This document shows, piece by piece, positions 11,638 through 22,855 of a DNA stretch of 64,000 bases. A program made the translations under genes and the position numbers. The first letter of the stretch is position 1. Each line of letters starts with the position of its first letter. This DNA comes from Sorghum bicolor (Eukaryota > Streptophyta > Magnoliopsida > Poales > Poaceae): positions 473,727-537,726 of the forward strand of contig NW_018396405.1 of the NCBI RefSeq assembly GCF_000003195.3, in the 5' to 3' direction. The notes under the pieces are model-generated. The model ran no database searches. It saw only the letters and a list, made by a program, of their open reading frames with translations, and was not told the origin of the DNA.

Positions 11638-14520
11638 ATGCCAGGGGCAGATGATGGTAACGAAACACCACTTACACCTCGCACTAAGGGCATCATACAA
11701 CATTTTGAAAGGAAAGTGAAGCTGCACACAGAGGGACTTGATAACGACTTGCAGGTGACGAATGAAAAGCTGGGGCAGTTGGAGGCTACGCAGATTGCCA
11801 CAAACAACAAGCTCACAAGTTTGGAGGAATCCGTTGCTAGTGTGGACAAAAGCCTTGCTGCTCTCCTAAGGCGATTTGATGCTTTCCACACCGAAGATAA
11901 AGAGAAGCATAAAGAAGAAAAGGAGGGAGATCGAGAGCACGGTAGTCATGAAGATGACTACACTGGTGATACTGAACATGATGATCAAGACACTCGTGAT
12001 CGACGTCGCCTTCGTCACAACCGTAGAGGTATGGGTGGCAACCGCCGACGCGAGGTACACAATAATGATGATGCTTTCAGTAAGATTAAATTTAAGATAC
12101 CCCCTTTTGATGGTAAATATGACCCTGATGCTTACATCACTTGGGAGATTGCTGTTGATCAAAAGTTTGCATGTCATGAATTTCCTGAGACTACACGTGT
12201 TAGGGCTGCTATAAGTGAGTTTACAGATTTTGCTTCTGTTTGGTGGATAGAATATGGAAAGAAAAATCCTAATAACTTACCTAGAACTTGGGATGCGCTG
12301 AAAAGGGCCATGAGAGCTAGATTTGTTCCATCTTACTATGCGCGTGATATGATAAATAAGTTGCAGCAGTTAAGACAAGGTGCTAAAAGTCTAGAAGAAT
12401 ATTATCAGGAATTACAAACGGGTATGTTGCGTTGTAACCTAGAGGAGGATGAGGAACCTGCTATGGCTAGATTTTTGGGCGGGTTAAATCGTGAAATCCA
12501 GGACATTCTTGCTTATAAAGATTATACTAACGTAACCCGTTTGTTTCATCTTGCTTGTAAAGCTGAAAGGGAAGTGCAGGGACGACGTTCTAGTGCCAAA
12601 TCTAACAATTCTGCATGAAAATCCTGGCAACAACGCACATCTGCCACATTGTCGGGTGGTGTACCTCTTCCATCAAGCCGATCAATAGCTCCATCACCTT
12701 CCTACAGCGACAAACCACATGATTCTTCCACAAATACAACAACTAAATCAGCCCAGAGACCAATCGCTAGTGCCTCCTCGGTTAATTCCACAGAAAGAAC
12801 AAGAGATGTTCAGTGTCATCGATGCAAGGGCTATGGGCACGTACAGCGAGATTGTCCAAACAAGCGTGTTTTGGTGGTTAACGCTAATGGTGAGTACTCA
12901 TCTGCTAGTGATTTCAATGAGGATACACTTGCACTGCTTGCGACTGACCATGCAGGTAATGAAGATCAAATAGAAGAACATATTAATGCAGGTGAAGCGG
13001 ACCACTATGAGAGCTTGATCGTGCAGCGAGTGCTTAGTGCACAAATGGAGATGGCGGAGCAAAATCAGCGACACATTTTATTCCAAACAAAGTGTGTCAT
13101 CAAAGAGCGTTCTTGTCGCATGATCATTGATGGAGGTAGCTGCAACAACTTGGCAAGCAGCGATATGGTGCAGAAGCTTGCCCTCAACACCAAACCACAC
13201 CCGCATCCCTACTACATCCAATGGCTGAACAACAGTGGTAAGGCAAAGGTAACTAGACTTGTGAGAATTAATTTTTCCATCGGATCCTACAAAGATATTG
13301 TTGAATGTGATGTTGTGCCTATGCAAGCTTGTAACATTCTGCTAGGTAGACCTTGGCAATTTGATAGAGATTCTATGCATCATGGTAGATCAAATCAGTA
13401 TTCTTTTCTATACCATGATCGCAAAATTGTGTTGCATCCTATGTCCCCTGAAACTATTATGCAAACTGATGTTGCTAGGGCAACTAAAGCAAAGAGCAAG
13501 AGCAATAAAAATGATAAATCTGTAATTGGTAACAAAGATGAGATAAAACTGAAAGGACGTTGTATGATAGCTACCAAATCAGATATTAATGAGTTCAATG
13601 CATCCACTTCTGTTGCTTATGCTTTGATATGCAAGGATGCTTTGATTTCAATTGAGGATATGCAATGTTCTTTTCCCCCTGCTGTTGCTAACGTTTTGCA
13701 GGAGTATTCTGATGTGTTTCCAAGTGAGGTACCAGCGGGGCTGCCTCCACTACGCGGGATTGAACACCAAATTGATCTTATTCCTGGAGCAGTTTTGCCA
13801 AATCGTGCACCATACAGGACAAACCCGGAGGAAACAAAGGAAATTCAGCGACAAGTGCAAGAACTACTAGACAAAGGTTATGTCCGAGAATCTCTTAGTC
13901 CTTGTGCTGTTCCAGTAATTTTAGTGCCTAAGAAAGATGGAACATGGCGTATGTGTGTTGATTGTAGAGCTATTAATAATATCACCATTCGATATCGACA
14001 CCCTATTCCACGATTAGATGATATGCTAGATGAACTGAGTGGTGCTGTTGTGTTTTCAAAAGTTGATTTACGTAGTGGGTACCACCAGATTCGTATGAAA
14101 TTGGGAGATAAAGGTAGAAAGCAATTGATTCTGGAACCTGGGGATTTGGTTTGGGTGCATTTGCGAAAAGATAGATTTCCAAAACTGAGAAAATCCAAAT
14201 TGATGCCTAGAGCTGATGGTCCTTTTAAAGTGCTGCAACGAATTAATGAGAATGCATATAAGCTTGATCTTCCTGCAGATTTTGGGGTTATTCCCACATT
14301 TAACATTGCAGATTTGAAGCCTTATTTGGGTGAGGAAGATGAGCTTGAGTCGAGGACGACTCAAATGCAAGAAAGGGAGGATGATGAGGACATCAACACC
14401 AGCGATACATATCCTACATCCACCAGCGATACATATCCTACATCCTCTCCGGCACAACCTATAGCTGGTCCTCTTACTCCGTGCTCCGTGAGCCCGTCAA
14501 CTCCAACCCCTTCAACGTAA
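11638..14520 (+). pseudogene. Element A gag-protease-partial RT-integrase tail
   Basis: One frame of about 960 codons is broken by a single TGA at 12616-12618. Element B has glycine (GGA-like) at that place. Residues ~1-326 are Gag: a coiled-coil-prone N-terminus, an acidic/basic hinge, then a core with [20 protein letters not shown] zinc knuckle ([14 protein letters not shown]) lies at ~393-406, a retropepsin motif ([10 protein letters not shown]) at ~495, and N-terminal RT motifs up to [13 protein letters not shown] at ~815. At about nt 14105 the frame jumps straight to the integrase C-terminus ([15 protein letters not shown]). RT catalytic YxDD, RNase H and the integrase core are therefore missing, but the reading frame is kept. 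The end lies inside the 3' LTR, as in CRM elements. A small frame change there gives a different C-terminus from element B. The start is the ATG matching element B's gag. Confidence 0.9.
14369..14381 (+). other. Polypurine tract of element A
   Basis: AAGAAAGGGAGGA lies immediately before the 3' LTR and inside the coding frame. The same tract precedes element B's 3' LTR on the minus strand (17725-17737). Confidence 0.8.
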
Positions 14521-15547
14521 GTTCAGTTTTAAACTCTTGTCAATCATATTTAGACAATGGAGACACGTGCACTTTCGTGTTGCTCAGGAATAATGGACAA
14601 GAATCAGCCAACGGCGAACGGCTTCCAACCGTTGGTCAATTTCCACGAACATCTTTGACGCGCCAAAACCTACCCCAACTTCTCCAAGCCCGCCTTGATT
14701 GCACTATGGGAAGAGTGCATAACTTAACAAAGGTGATTGCGAGATCAGGTCCAAGCCTCCACAACATCCTCTATCAAGTTACCACGTCGCTTCTAAAGCA
14801 AGGAAACAAATAGTCCAAACCCAACACGTTTTGGGAGTTGGATTCGGACTGGAAAATAACTCTAACTTGTATGGATCACCACGGCGTCATATGGACTCCA
14901 ACTGGGACGTTCCTATACTTGTTGGAAAGCTCATGAAGTCTACTTTCCAACGGGTCCAACCACATATCTATGCAGCTTATGAGTCGGGCGCAGTCCTTGT
15001 TTTCGTGCCGACACCTTTTTCTGTTTTGGTGCTGCGTCACCCTATTTTGGACCAATGGCCCATGTATCAAGTTGAGTCCATTAGGGATGCGTCCTAGGGT
15101 TGGAGGACGACTCTAGCACCCCTTTGGTCGTCCTCCCCTCTATTTATTTACATCTAGAGCCGCCATGAACAACTGGGTTTTGTTTAGATCAAGTTTAGCC
15201 TTCGCTACTTGCTTGTAGGCGCGCATGCAGGATCAGCCGCCCGTCTCCTTGTCTTCGGAACCCCATTGTTGATTAAGATTCAGTTTAAAACCTTCAATTC
15301 ATCTTGCAAATTCAGTGCTTGTTTCCTCGTTCTTGCTAGTTCTTCGATTGCTTGCAGGACGGGAGCCCTAGGGGCTGGTTGTCGCGCTCCACAAGATCGT
15401 GACGGCTGTTGGACGTGGTGTATCGGTTGCTAAGGCGCGGTCTTGAGGGCTGTAGTTGGGCCGTGAACGTCATCTCCATCCACTAATCGAGTTATCCAGC
15501 GCCTCTCATCGAAAGATCAGGCCAAAAACCCTAGCGGGTTCGCATCA
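14382..15547 (+). repeat. 3' LTR of element A
   Basis: It begins TGATGAGGACATC and ends GGGTTCGCATCA, 1166 bp. The start matches the 964-bp solo LTRs in the right array, which supports the CRM-clade link. It carries the last ~45 codons of the polyprotein, with a short duplicated (T/S)[11 protein letters not shown] repeat at 14399-14455. A TATTTATTTA stretch at about 15142 is a possible TATA element. Confidence 0.9.
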
Positions 15548-15684
15548 ATCTTGCACCAAAACTAATACTATCTCCAACTAGACCGAAGCTTGATTCCATA
15601 TGATACACTTCATCTAGTAGTTCCATCGGGTGCATCTACAGTTCCATCGAGTGTGTCCAAATTGATTTCTGAGCAAATGGTATG
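15548..15684. repeat. Satellite remnant between elements A and C
   Basis: This is one monomer's worth of satellite, in correct phase with the sequence left of element A and with that right of element C (50341 onward). It includes ATCTT (A) and GTATG (C) target-duplication copies at its ends. Confidence 0.95.
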
Positions 15685-16563
15685 TGTCGAGGATATCAGT
15701 AAGGGGTACCCTAACTGATGTGCATATCGAGAGTATCCTTACGCAAGTCAAGGCAACCAACTCGACGCCTAGTTGTGTGCACGGTCCTCGACGATCGTAG
15801 CCACGAACACGGAAAGAGCGTCCTGCGAATCGACCAGGGCTCGAGCGCCAGCCACCGTCGAATACAGAAACAGGCTCGTACGAATCGGAAGGCCTCGAGC
15901 GCAAGTACGCCACCCGCCGCCTGACGCGGGCACGGGAACCAGGGCATTTAATGCGTCTGCCGCGTTCTCACCTAACCCGCCAGTCATGGGAAGCGTGATA
16001 GGGAACAAGCACCCGTCCTGTCGTTCTTTTTGCAGCCTTCCCCACCAAACAAGCCGGAACGTGGCAGGACGTAGGGAGTGGGTCGGAACGTCCAATCAAG
16101 ACCCCCTCGAGACGCCCAAGGTCAGCGCTCTGGCCTGCGAGGCGTGACACGGCACCTGACCCTCGAGTAGGCGTGTTTCCTTCCTGGGGAAGGGTCGGGC
16201 GATGAATGACAGCACCTCAACCACTCCGACGTAGCTGTTACCACGACGTACAAGCGTGCAACAGATAAACCAGTCCAGGACGGCGCACAGGAGCGGAATT
16301 CAGGGGCACACGTAATCATCATCAGAGTACAAGACAAGACGGCTCGAGGCCACGCCGGTACAGAGGCCTCGAGCGGGTCGGCGCACCATACCTCTATCGA
16401 CCCCTACTCTATCGCCTATACATGTACCCTAGACCTCTCCTTGGAACTATAAAAGGGGAGGCCTGGGAGCAGATACAAGACACGCGATACAACACAATAC
16501 ACACGTAGTAGAGCTTCCATACTCCATCTCCATCCATCTCACGCCTGTATTCACCCCTGTACA
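15685..16563 (+). repeat. 5' LTR of element C, first part
   Basis: It matches 49291-50162 of the 3' LTR and is interrupted by element B. The last five bases, GTACA, are element B's target duplication. Together with 23746-23914 the LTR is ~1048 bp, against 1050 bp for the 3' copy. Confidence 0.93.
16448..16454 (+). promoter_or_regulatory. TATA box in element C 5' LTR
   Basis: TATAAAAGGGG lies in the expected place in the LTR and is conserved in the 3' LTR at 50055-50061. Element B, inserted ~110 bp downstream, now separates it from the element's genes. Confidence 0.7.
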
Positions 16564-17724
16564 TGATGTGAACCCACTAGGGTTTTCGCCCGATCTTTCG
16601 ATGAGAGGCGCTGGATAACTCGATTAGTGAATGGAGATGACGTTCACGGCCCGACTACAGCCTTCCAAGGCCGCGTCTTAGCAACCGATACACCGCCTCC
16701 AATGGCTGTCACGATCTTGTGGAGCGCAACACCCGGCCACTAGGGCACTTGTCCTGCAAGCAATCGAAGAACTAGCAAGAACAAGTAGAACAAGTACTAA
16801 ATTACTAGATGTAAATGAAGGTTCCAAACTCAATCTCTAATGAAGTGGGGTTTCGAAAACAAGAAGACGGGCGGCTGGATCAGCACGCGCGTTTACAAGC
16901 AAGTAGCGAAAGCTAAACTTTATCTAATCAAAACCCAGTTGTTCATGGCGGCTCTAGATGTAAATAAATAGAGGGGAGGACGACCAAAGGGGTGCTAGAG
17001 TCGTCCTCCAACCCTAGGACGCGTCCCTAATGGACTCAACTTGATACATGGGCCATTGGTCCAAAATAGGGTGACGCAGCACCAAAACAGAAAAAGGTGT
17101 CGGCACGAAAACAAGGACTGCGCCCGACTCATAAATTGCATAGATATGTAGTTGGACCCATTGGAAAGTAGACTTCATGAGCTTTCCAACAAGTATAGGA
17201 ACGTCCCAGTTGGAGTCCATATGACGCCGTGGTGATCCATACAAGTTAGAGTTATTTTCCAGTCCGAATCCAACTCCCAAAACGTGTTGGGTTTGGACTC
17301 TTTGTTTCCTTGCTTTAGAAGCGACGTGGTAACTTGATAGAGGATGTTGTGGAGGCTTGGACCTGATCTCCAATCACCTTTGTTAAGTTATCACTCTTCC
17401 CATATGCAATCAGCCCTTGAAGTTGGTGTTGCCTCAAATTCTGAATGCAGTTGAACCTTCCCTTGCTGATCTTGTCCATTATTCCTGAGCAACATGAAAG
17501 TGCACGTGTCTCCATTGTCTAAATATGATTGACAAGAGTTTAAAACTGAACTTACTTGAAGGTTGAGTTGACGAGCACGAGCACGAGTAAGAGGACCAGC
17601 TATAGGTTGTGTCGGAGAGGATGTAGGACCAGCTATAGGTTGTGTCGGAGATGTAGGACCAGCTATAGGTTGTGTCGGAGAGGATGTAGGAGAGGATGTA
17701 TCGCTGGTGTTGATGTGCTCATCA
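16564..17724 (-). repeat. 3' LTR of element B
   Basis: 1161 bp on the minus strand, from TGATGAGCACATC (one change from the family start) to CACATCA. It contains the polyprotein C-terminus with three [15 protein letters not shown] repeats (about 17590-17700). It is homologous to element A's 3' LTR but of a distinct subfamily in its last ~300 bp. Confidence 0.9.
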
Positions 17725-20408
17725 TCCTCCCTTTCTTGCGTTTGAGTCGTCCTCGACTCAAGCTCATCTTCCTCACCCAAATAAGGCTTCAAATCTGTAA
17801 TGTTAAATGTGGGACTAACCCCAAAATCTGCAGGAAGATCAAGCTTATATGCATTCTCATTAATTCGTTGCAGCACTTTAAAAGGACCATCAGCTCTAGG
17901 CATCAATTTGGATTTTCTCAGTTCTGGAAATCTATCTTTTCGCAAATGCAACCAAACCAAATCCCCAATGAAATCACGCAAAACCTCGTTCATTAATCTC
18001 ATGAAAGTACTAGGTGCATTAGTTAACCCAAAAGGCATGACTAACCACTCATACAAACCGAACTTAGTTTTGAAAGCAGTTTTCCATTCATCTCCCAATT
18101 TCATACGAATCTGGTGGTACCCACTACGTAAATCAACTTTTGAAAACACAACAGCACCACTCAGTTCATCTAGCATATCATCTAATCGTGGAATAGGGTG
18201 TCGATATCGAATAGTGATATTATTAATAGCTCTACAATCAACACACATACGCCATGTTCCATCTTTCTTAGGCACTAAAATTACTGGAACAGCACAAGGA
18301 CTAAGAGATTCTTGGACATAACCTTTGTCTAGTAGTTCTTGCACTTGTCGCTGAATTTCCTTTGTTTCCTCCGGGTTTGTCCTGTATGGTGCACGATTTG
18401 GCAAAACTGCTCCAGGAATAAGATCAATTTGGTGCTCAATCCCGCGTAGTGGAGGCAGCCCCGCTGGTACCTCACTTGGAAACACATCAGAATACTCCTG
18501 CAAAACGTTAGCAACAGCAGGGGGCAAAGAACATTGCATATCCTCAATTGAAATCAAAGCATCCTTGCATATCAAAGCATAAGCAACAGAAGTGGATGCA
18601 TTGAACTCATTAATATCTGATTTGGTAGCTATCATACAACGTCCTTTCAGTTTTATCTCATCTTTGTTACCAATTACAGATTTATCATTTTTATTGCTCT
18701 TGCTCTTTGCTTTAGTAGCCCTAGCAACATCAGTTTGCATAATAGTTTCAGGGGACATAGGATGCAACACAATTTTGCGATCATGGTATAGAAAAGAATA
18801 CTGATTTGATCTACCATGATGCATAGAATCTCTATCAAATTGCCAAGGTCTACCTAGCAGAATGTTACAAGCTTGCATAGGCACAACATCACATTCAACA
18901 ATATCTTTGTAGGATCCGATGGAAAAATTAATTCTCACAAGTCTAGTTACCTTTGCCTTACCACTGTTGTTCAGCCATTGGATGTAGTAGGGATGCGGGT
19001 GTGGTTTGGTGTTGAGGGCAAGCTTCTGCACCATATCGCTGCTTGCCAAGTTGTTGCAGCTACCTCCATCAATGATCATGCGACAAGAACGCTCTTTGAT
19101 GACACACTTTGTTTGGAATAAAATGTGTCGCTGATTTTGTTCCGCCATCTCCATTTGTGCATTAAGCACTCGCTGCACGATCAAGCTGTCATAGTGGTCC
19201 GCTTCACCTGCATTAATATGTTCTTCTATTTGATCTTCATTACCTGCATGGTCAGTCGCAAGCAGTGCAAGTGTATCCTCATCAAAATCACTAGCAGATG
19301 AGTACTCACCATCATCCCTGACAATCATAACTCGCTTGTTTGGGCAGTCACGCATCATGTGCCCATATCCCTTGCACCGGTGACATTGTATGTTGCTTGT
19401 TCTACCCGTCGAAGCCACGGATGAAGTACTCGCAGCAGGCTTTTGCATCGTCTTCGCAACTGAATTGGTGGGGGCAGCTCGAGCCTTGTCACTAGATGAT
19501 GGAGTAGAAATACGTGTAGATGGAGTTGAAGCCATGTGTTGCTGCCATGAATTCGCCTTCCCTGCAGAAATATTACTCCTTGCGCTAGCACGTCGTCCCT
19601 GCACTTCCCTTTCAGCTTTACAAGCAAGATGAAACAAACGGGTTACATTATTGTATTCTTTGTAAGCGAGGATGTCCTGAATTTCCCGATTTAACCCACC
19701 CAAAAATCTAGCCATAGCCGGTTCCTCATCCTCCTCTAGGTTACAACGCAACATACCCGTTTGTAATTCCTGATAATATTCTTCTACACTTTTAGCACCT
19801 TGTCTTAACTGCTGCAACTTATTTATCATATCACGCGCATAGTAAGATGGAACAAATCTAGCTCTCATGGCCCTTTTCAGTGCATCCCAAGTTCTAGGTA
19901 AGTTATTAGGATTTTTCTTTCCATATTCTATCCACCAAACAGAAGCAAAATCTGTAAACTCACTAGTAGCAGCCCTAACACGTGTAGTCTCAGGAAATTC
20001 ATGACATGCAAACTTTTGATCAACAGCAATCTCCCAAGTGATGTAAGCATCAGGGTCATATTTACCATCAAAAGGAGGTATCTTAAATTTAATCTTACTG
20101 AAAGCATCATCATTATTGTGTACCTCGCGTCGGCGGTTGCCACCCATACCTCTACGGTTGTGACGAAGGCGACGTCGATCACGAGTGTCTTGATCATCAT
20201 GTTCAGTATCACCAGTGTAGTCATCTTCATGACTACCGTGCTCTCGATCTCCCTCCTTTTCTTCTTTATGCTTCTCTTTATCTTCGGTGTGGAAAGCATC
20301 AAATCGCCTTAGGAGAGCAGCAAGGCTTTTGTCCACACTAGCAACGGATTCCTCCAAACTTGTGAGCTTGTTGTTTGTGGCAATCTGCGTAGCCTCCAAC
20401 TGCCCCAG
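17391..20408 (-). pseudogene. Element B gag-protease-partial RT-integrase tail (main part)
   Basis: An uninterrupted minus-strand frame of about 1000 codons from the solo-LTR insertion to TAA/TAG-free end at 17391. In order it holds the Gag core ([15 protein letters not shown]), the knuckle [14 protein letters not shown], a protease DGGS motif, and RT up to the FGLTNAP block and [14 protein letters not shown]. At about nt 17967 it jumps directly to [12 protein letters not shown] of the integrase C-terminus. The YxDD box, RNase H, integrase HHCC and DDE are absent. The C-terminus carries [12 protein letters not shown], a CRM-like motif, and crosses the polypurine tract into the LTR. It has no nonsense codon, unlike element A. 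The true start lies beyond the inserted solo LTR at 22490, and the two parts are in phase once one target-duplication copy is discounted. Confidence 0.88.
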
Positions 20409-22353
20409 TGAAAGGTCCTAATATGGCTAGAGGGGGGGTGAATAGCCTATTTAAAAATTCTACAAACTCACTAGAGCAAAAGGTTAGTAAATAACAAAGC
20501 GAAGCTTTTTGCTCTAGCTCTAAAGGGGTGTTTGCAAGCCACCTACCCAACAAATCTAGTTGCTAAGATCTCTATGCACACAAGAACTAAGTCTCTATAA
20601 GATACACTAGAGAACTAAGCTACACAAGTCAAAGTAAGCAACTAAAGTAACTACACTAGTTTGCGGTAAGTAAAGATAAGATGAGATATTTATACCACCG
20701 TGTAGGGGATGAACCAATCACCAATATAAACAATCAAGCACCGGGAGAATGCCAATCAAACACAATTGAGACACCGATTTTTCTCCCGAGGTTCACGTGC
20801 TTGCCGGCACGCTACGTCCCCGTTGTGTCGACCAACACTTGGTGGTTCGATGGCTAAGAGGTGTAGCACGAACCTCGTCCTCACTAGGACACCACAAGAA
20901 CCTACCCACAAGTGAGGTAACTCAATGACACGAGCAATCCACTAGAGTTACCTTTCGGCTCTCCGCCGGGGAAGGTACAAGACCCCTCACAATCACCGGG
21001 AGATGGCCACGAACAATCTCCAACTCGTGCCAATCCTCCTCCGCTGCTCCAAGCCGTCTAGATGGCGGCAACCACCAAGAGTAACAAGAAAACCGCAGCT
21101 ACAACGATCCCCAAGTGCCACTAGATGCAATCACTCAAGCAAATGCACTTGGAATCACTCCCAATCTCACAAAGATGTTTAATCTATGAAGGAGATGAGT
21201 GGGAGGTGTTTGCTTAGGCTCACAAGGATGTCAAGTATGTTAGAATGCCAAGAGAGTGAGCCCCAAGCCGGCCAAACACGTATTTATAGCCCCTCAAACA
21301 AATAGAGCCGTTGGCTCTTTCACTGGGCAAAACACGGGGTCACCGGACGCTCTTAAAGGGGCACCGGACGCTCAACACCAGCGTCCGGTGCTCCAACGTC
21401 AGTCGCGTGTCAGAGTCTAACGGTAACCTGCAGAGCACCGGACGCTGAGCAGGTTGGCACCGGACGCGTCCGGTGCACACCGGACTCAAGCGCAGAGAGC
21501 TCCGCAAACTCGCAGGGTCACCGGACGCAAGCCACCGGACGCACCCTCAGCGTCCGGTGCACACCGGACCCATGCGCAGAGAGGGACGCAGAACACCCGC
21601 ACACCGGACGCTCAAGCCAGCGTCCGGTGCCTATCGTCCGGTGCCTTACCCTAACTGGGCCAGGCACTGTCTGCACCGGACGCTCAGACGCAGCGTCCGG
21701 TGCTCCAGAAGCCAGCGTCCAGTGAGTGTTTTCTCAGCGAGAAACACTCCCGCGACTACTCCAAATTTTCCACCGGCGCAATAGAAAATATGCACTTCAT
21801 TTTCTCGAAAAGCGCCGAATCCCGCCTCGCAAGCTCGGCGGGAGGGAGAGAGGAACCCATCCTCTCTCTACCCTTGAAACTCCACCTCCTTCTCAAAGTG
21901 TGCCAACACCACAACGAGTGAACCAACAAGTGCACGTGTGTTAGCATTTTCACAAACATTTTCTTCGAAGGAGTTAAGTTAGCTCACTAGGTTCTAAATG
22001 CATGCACATGAACAATGACACCTAGTGGCACTTGATAACCGCTTAGCCAAAGAATTCCCCTCTTTATAGTATGGCTATCTATCCTAAATGTGATCACACC
22101 CTCTATGGTGTCTTGATCACCAAAACCAAAACCCTAAGCAATACCTTTGCCTTGATCTCCATAGGGTTTTGTTTTTCTCTTTCTTCTTTTCCAAGTTGAG
22201 CACTTGATCATCTTGTGGTCATCACCATCATCACCATGATCATCACTTGCTCCATCACTTGGCATGTACCAACCTCATTAAGTCTACACACACTTAGCAT
22301 AGAGGTTAGTACTAGGGTTTCATCAATTATCCAAAACCAAACTAGGGCTTTCA
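20409..22353 (-). mobile_element. Element E: solo LTR of a Copia-type (SIRE/Maximus-like) element inside element B gag
   Basis: 1945 bp flanked by CCCAG (20404-20408 and 22354-22358), with TG...CA ends. On the minus strand it starts TGAAAGCCCTAGTTTGG and ends in a C-rich run followed by CTCTAGCCATATTAGGA and CTTTCA, a style I associate with grass SIRE/Maximus-type Copia LTRs (recollection). There is no internal region, so it is a recombination-derived solo LTR. A TATAAAGAG on the minus strand at 22068-22060 is a possible promoter. A GC-rich hairpin cluster lies at 21337-21725. Confidence 0.8.
21337..21725. repeat. Hairpin cluster of CACCGGACGC / GCGTCCGGTG in the solo LTR
   Basis: About ten copies of CACCGGAC and six of its reverse complement GTCCGGTG occur in ~390 bp. 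One is a perfect head-to-head (GCACCGGACGCGTCCGGTGC). Transcribed, this could fold into several adjacent stems. Confidence 0.85.
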
Positions 22354-22490
22354 CCCAGCTTTTCATTCGTCACCTGCAAGTCGTTATCAAGTCCCTCTGT
22401 GTGCAGGTTCACTTTCCTTTCAAAATGTTGTATGATGCCCTTAGTGCGAGGTGTAAGTGGTGTTTCGTTACCATCATCTGCCCCTGGCAT
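22354..22490 (-). pseudogene. Element B gag N-terminus, separated by solo LTR
   Basis: Begins at the ATG complementary to 22488-22490 (MPGADDGNETPL...) and covers ~44 codons matching the start of element A's gag. It is cut by element E. The last five bases are the target duplication. Confidence 0.88.
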
Positions 22491-22855
22491 GGTTCAAAGA
22501 CAAAGACAACAAAAAGGCAAGTGAAGAAATAAAAGCCCTACAACTACTAGGATGTAGCTACAGCAAGTCGCTCACACTCAACCTGTAACACAAGTTCTTA
22601 CCAATTCTTACCTTGCTTGACAGGAGGGGTCGTCTGCCAACAAGTGTACAACAATGGACGAAGTGTATCGGTGCTGCAGCACAAGACCTGTCAAGCTGTA
22701 GAGTATGTGGAGCTATAGGTGGGCTGAAACAAGGAACGAACTAGCACCACGTTAGTTATAAAAGCGAGCTGAATAAGCGTTCGACGATGGTACTGTGCTG
22801 GTCCTAGGCTAGATCGTGCTAGAGACGCGAGCCTGGACACAAAAGAAAACCACAG
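22491..22855 (-). other. Remaining leader of element B
   Basis: Matches element A's leader from about 11270 to 11637. At ~22855 it joins directly to LTR sequence, so a deletion removed the LTR's last ~280 bp, the primer binding site and the early leader. Confidence 0.75.

Larger units (their letters stand above)
10043..15547 (+). mobile_element. Element A: non-autonomous CRM-like Ty3/gypsy retrotransposon with an inverted left end
   Basis: The 5505-bp insertion lies in the satellite and is flanked by the direct repeat ATCTT (10038-10042 and 15548-15552). Removing it restores the monomer exactly. Order: inverted LTR fragment, direct 5' LTR fragment, initiator-Met primer binding site, leader, one gag-protease-partial RT-integrase tail frame, polypurine tract, full 3' LTR. 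Gag, protease (DGGS) and the GPxTRARA-like tail that runs into the 3' LTR are typical of CRM-clade elements. Most of RT, all of RNase H and most of integrase are missing, so it would need enzymes from another element. Its left terminus is the reverse complement of an LTR 3' end, so it lacks a normal U3 promoter at the 5' side. The two direct-orientation copies of the LTR end differ at 2 of about 300 positions, suggesting a recent insertion. Confidence 0.9.

Noticed and set aside
11876..12214. ORFs overlapping gag and pol in other frames (also 13078-13607, 17800-19627, 24171-25366)
   Set aside because: Shadows of the gag-pol frames; composition and lack of motifs argue against coding.
15614..16337. 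Several ORFs in element C's 5' LTR, repeated in the 3' LTR at 49109-49944
   Set aside because: Non-coding LTR; the two copies do not keep frames equally and both strands are open.
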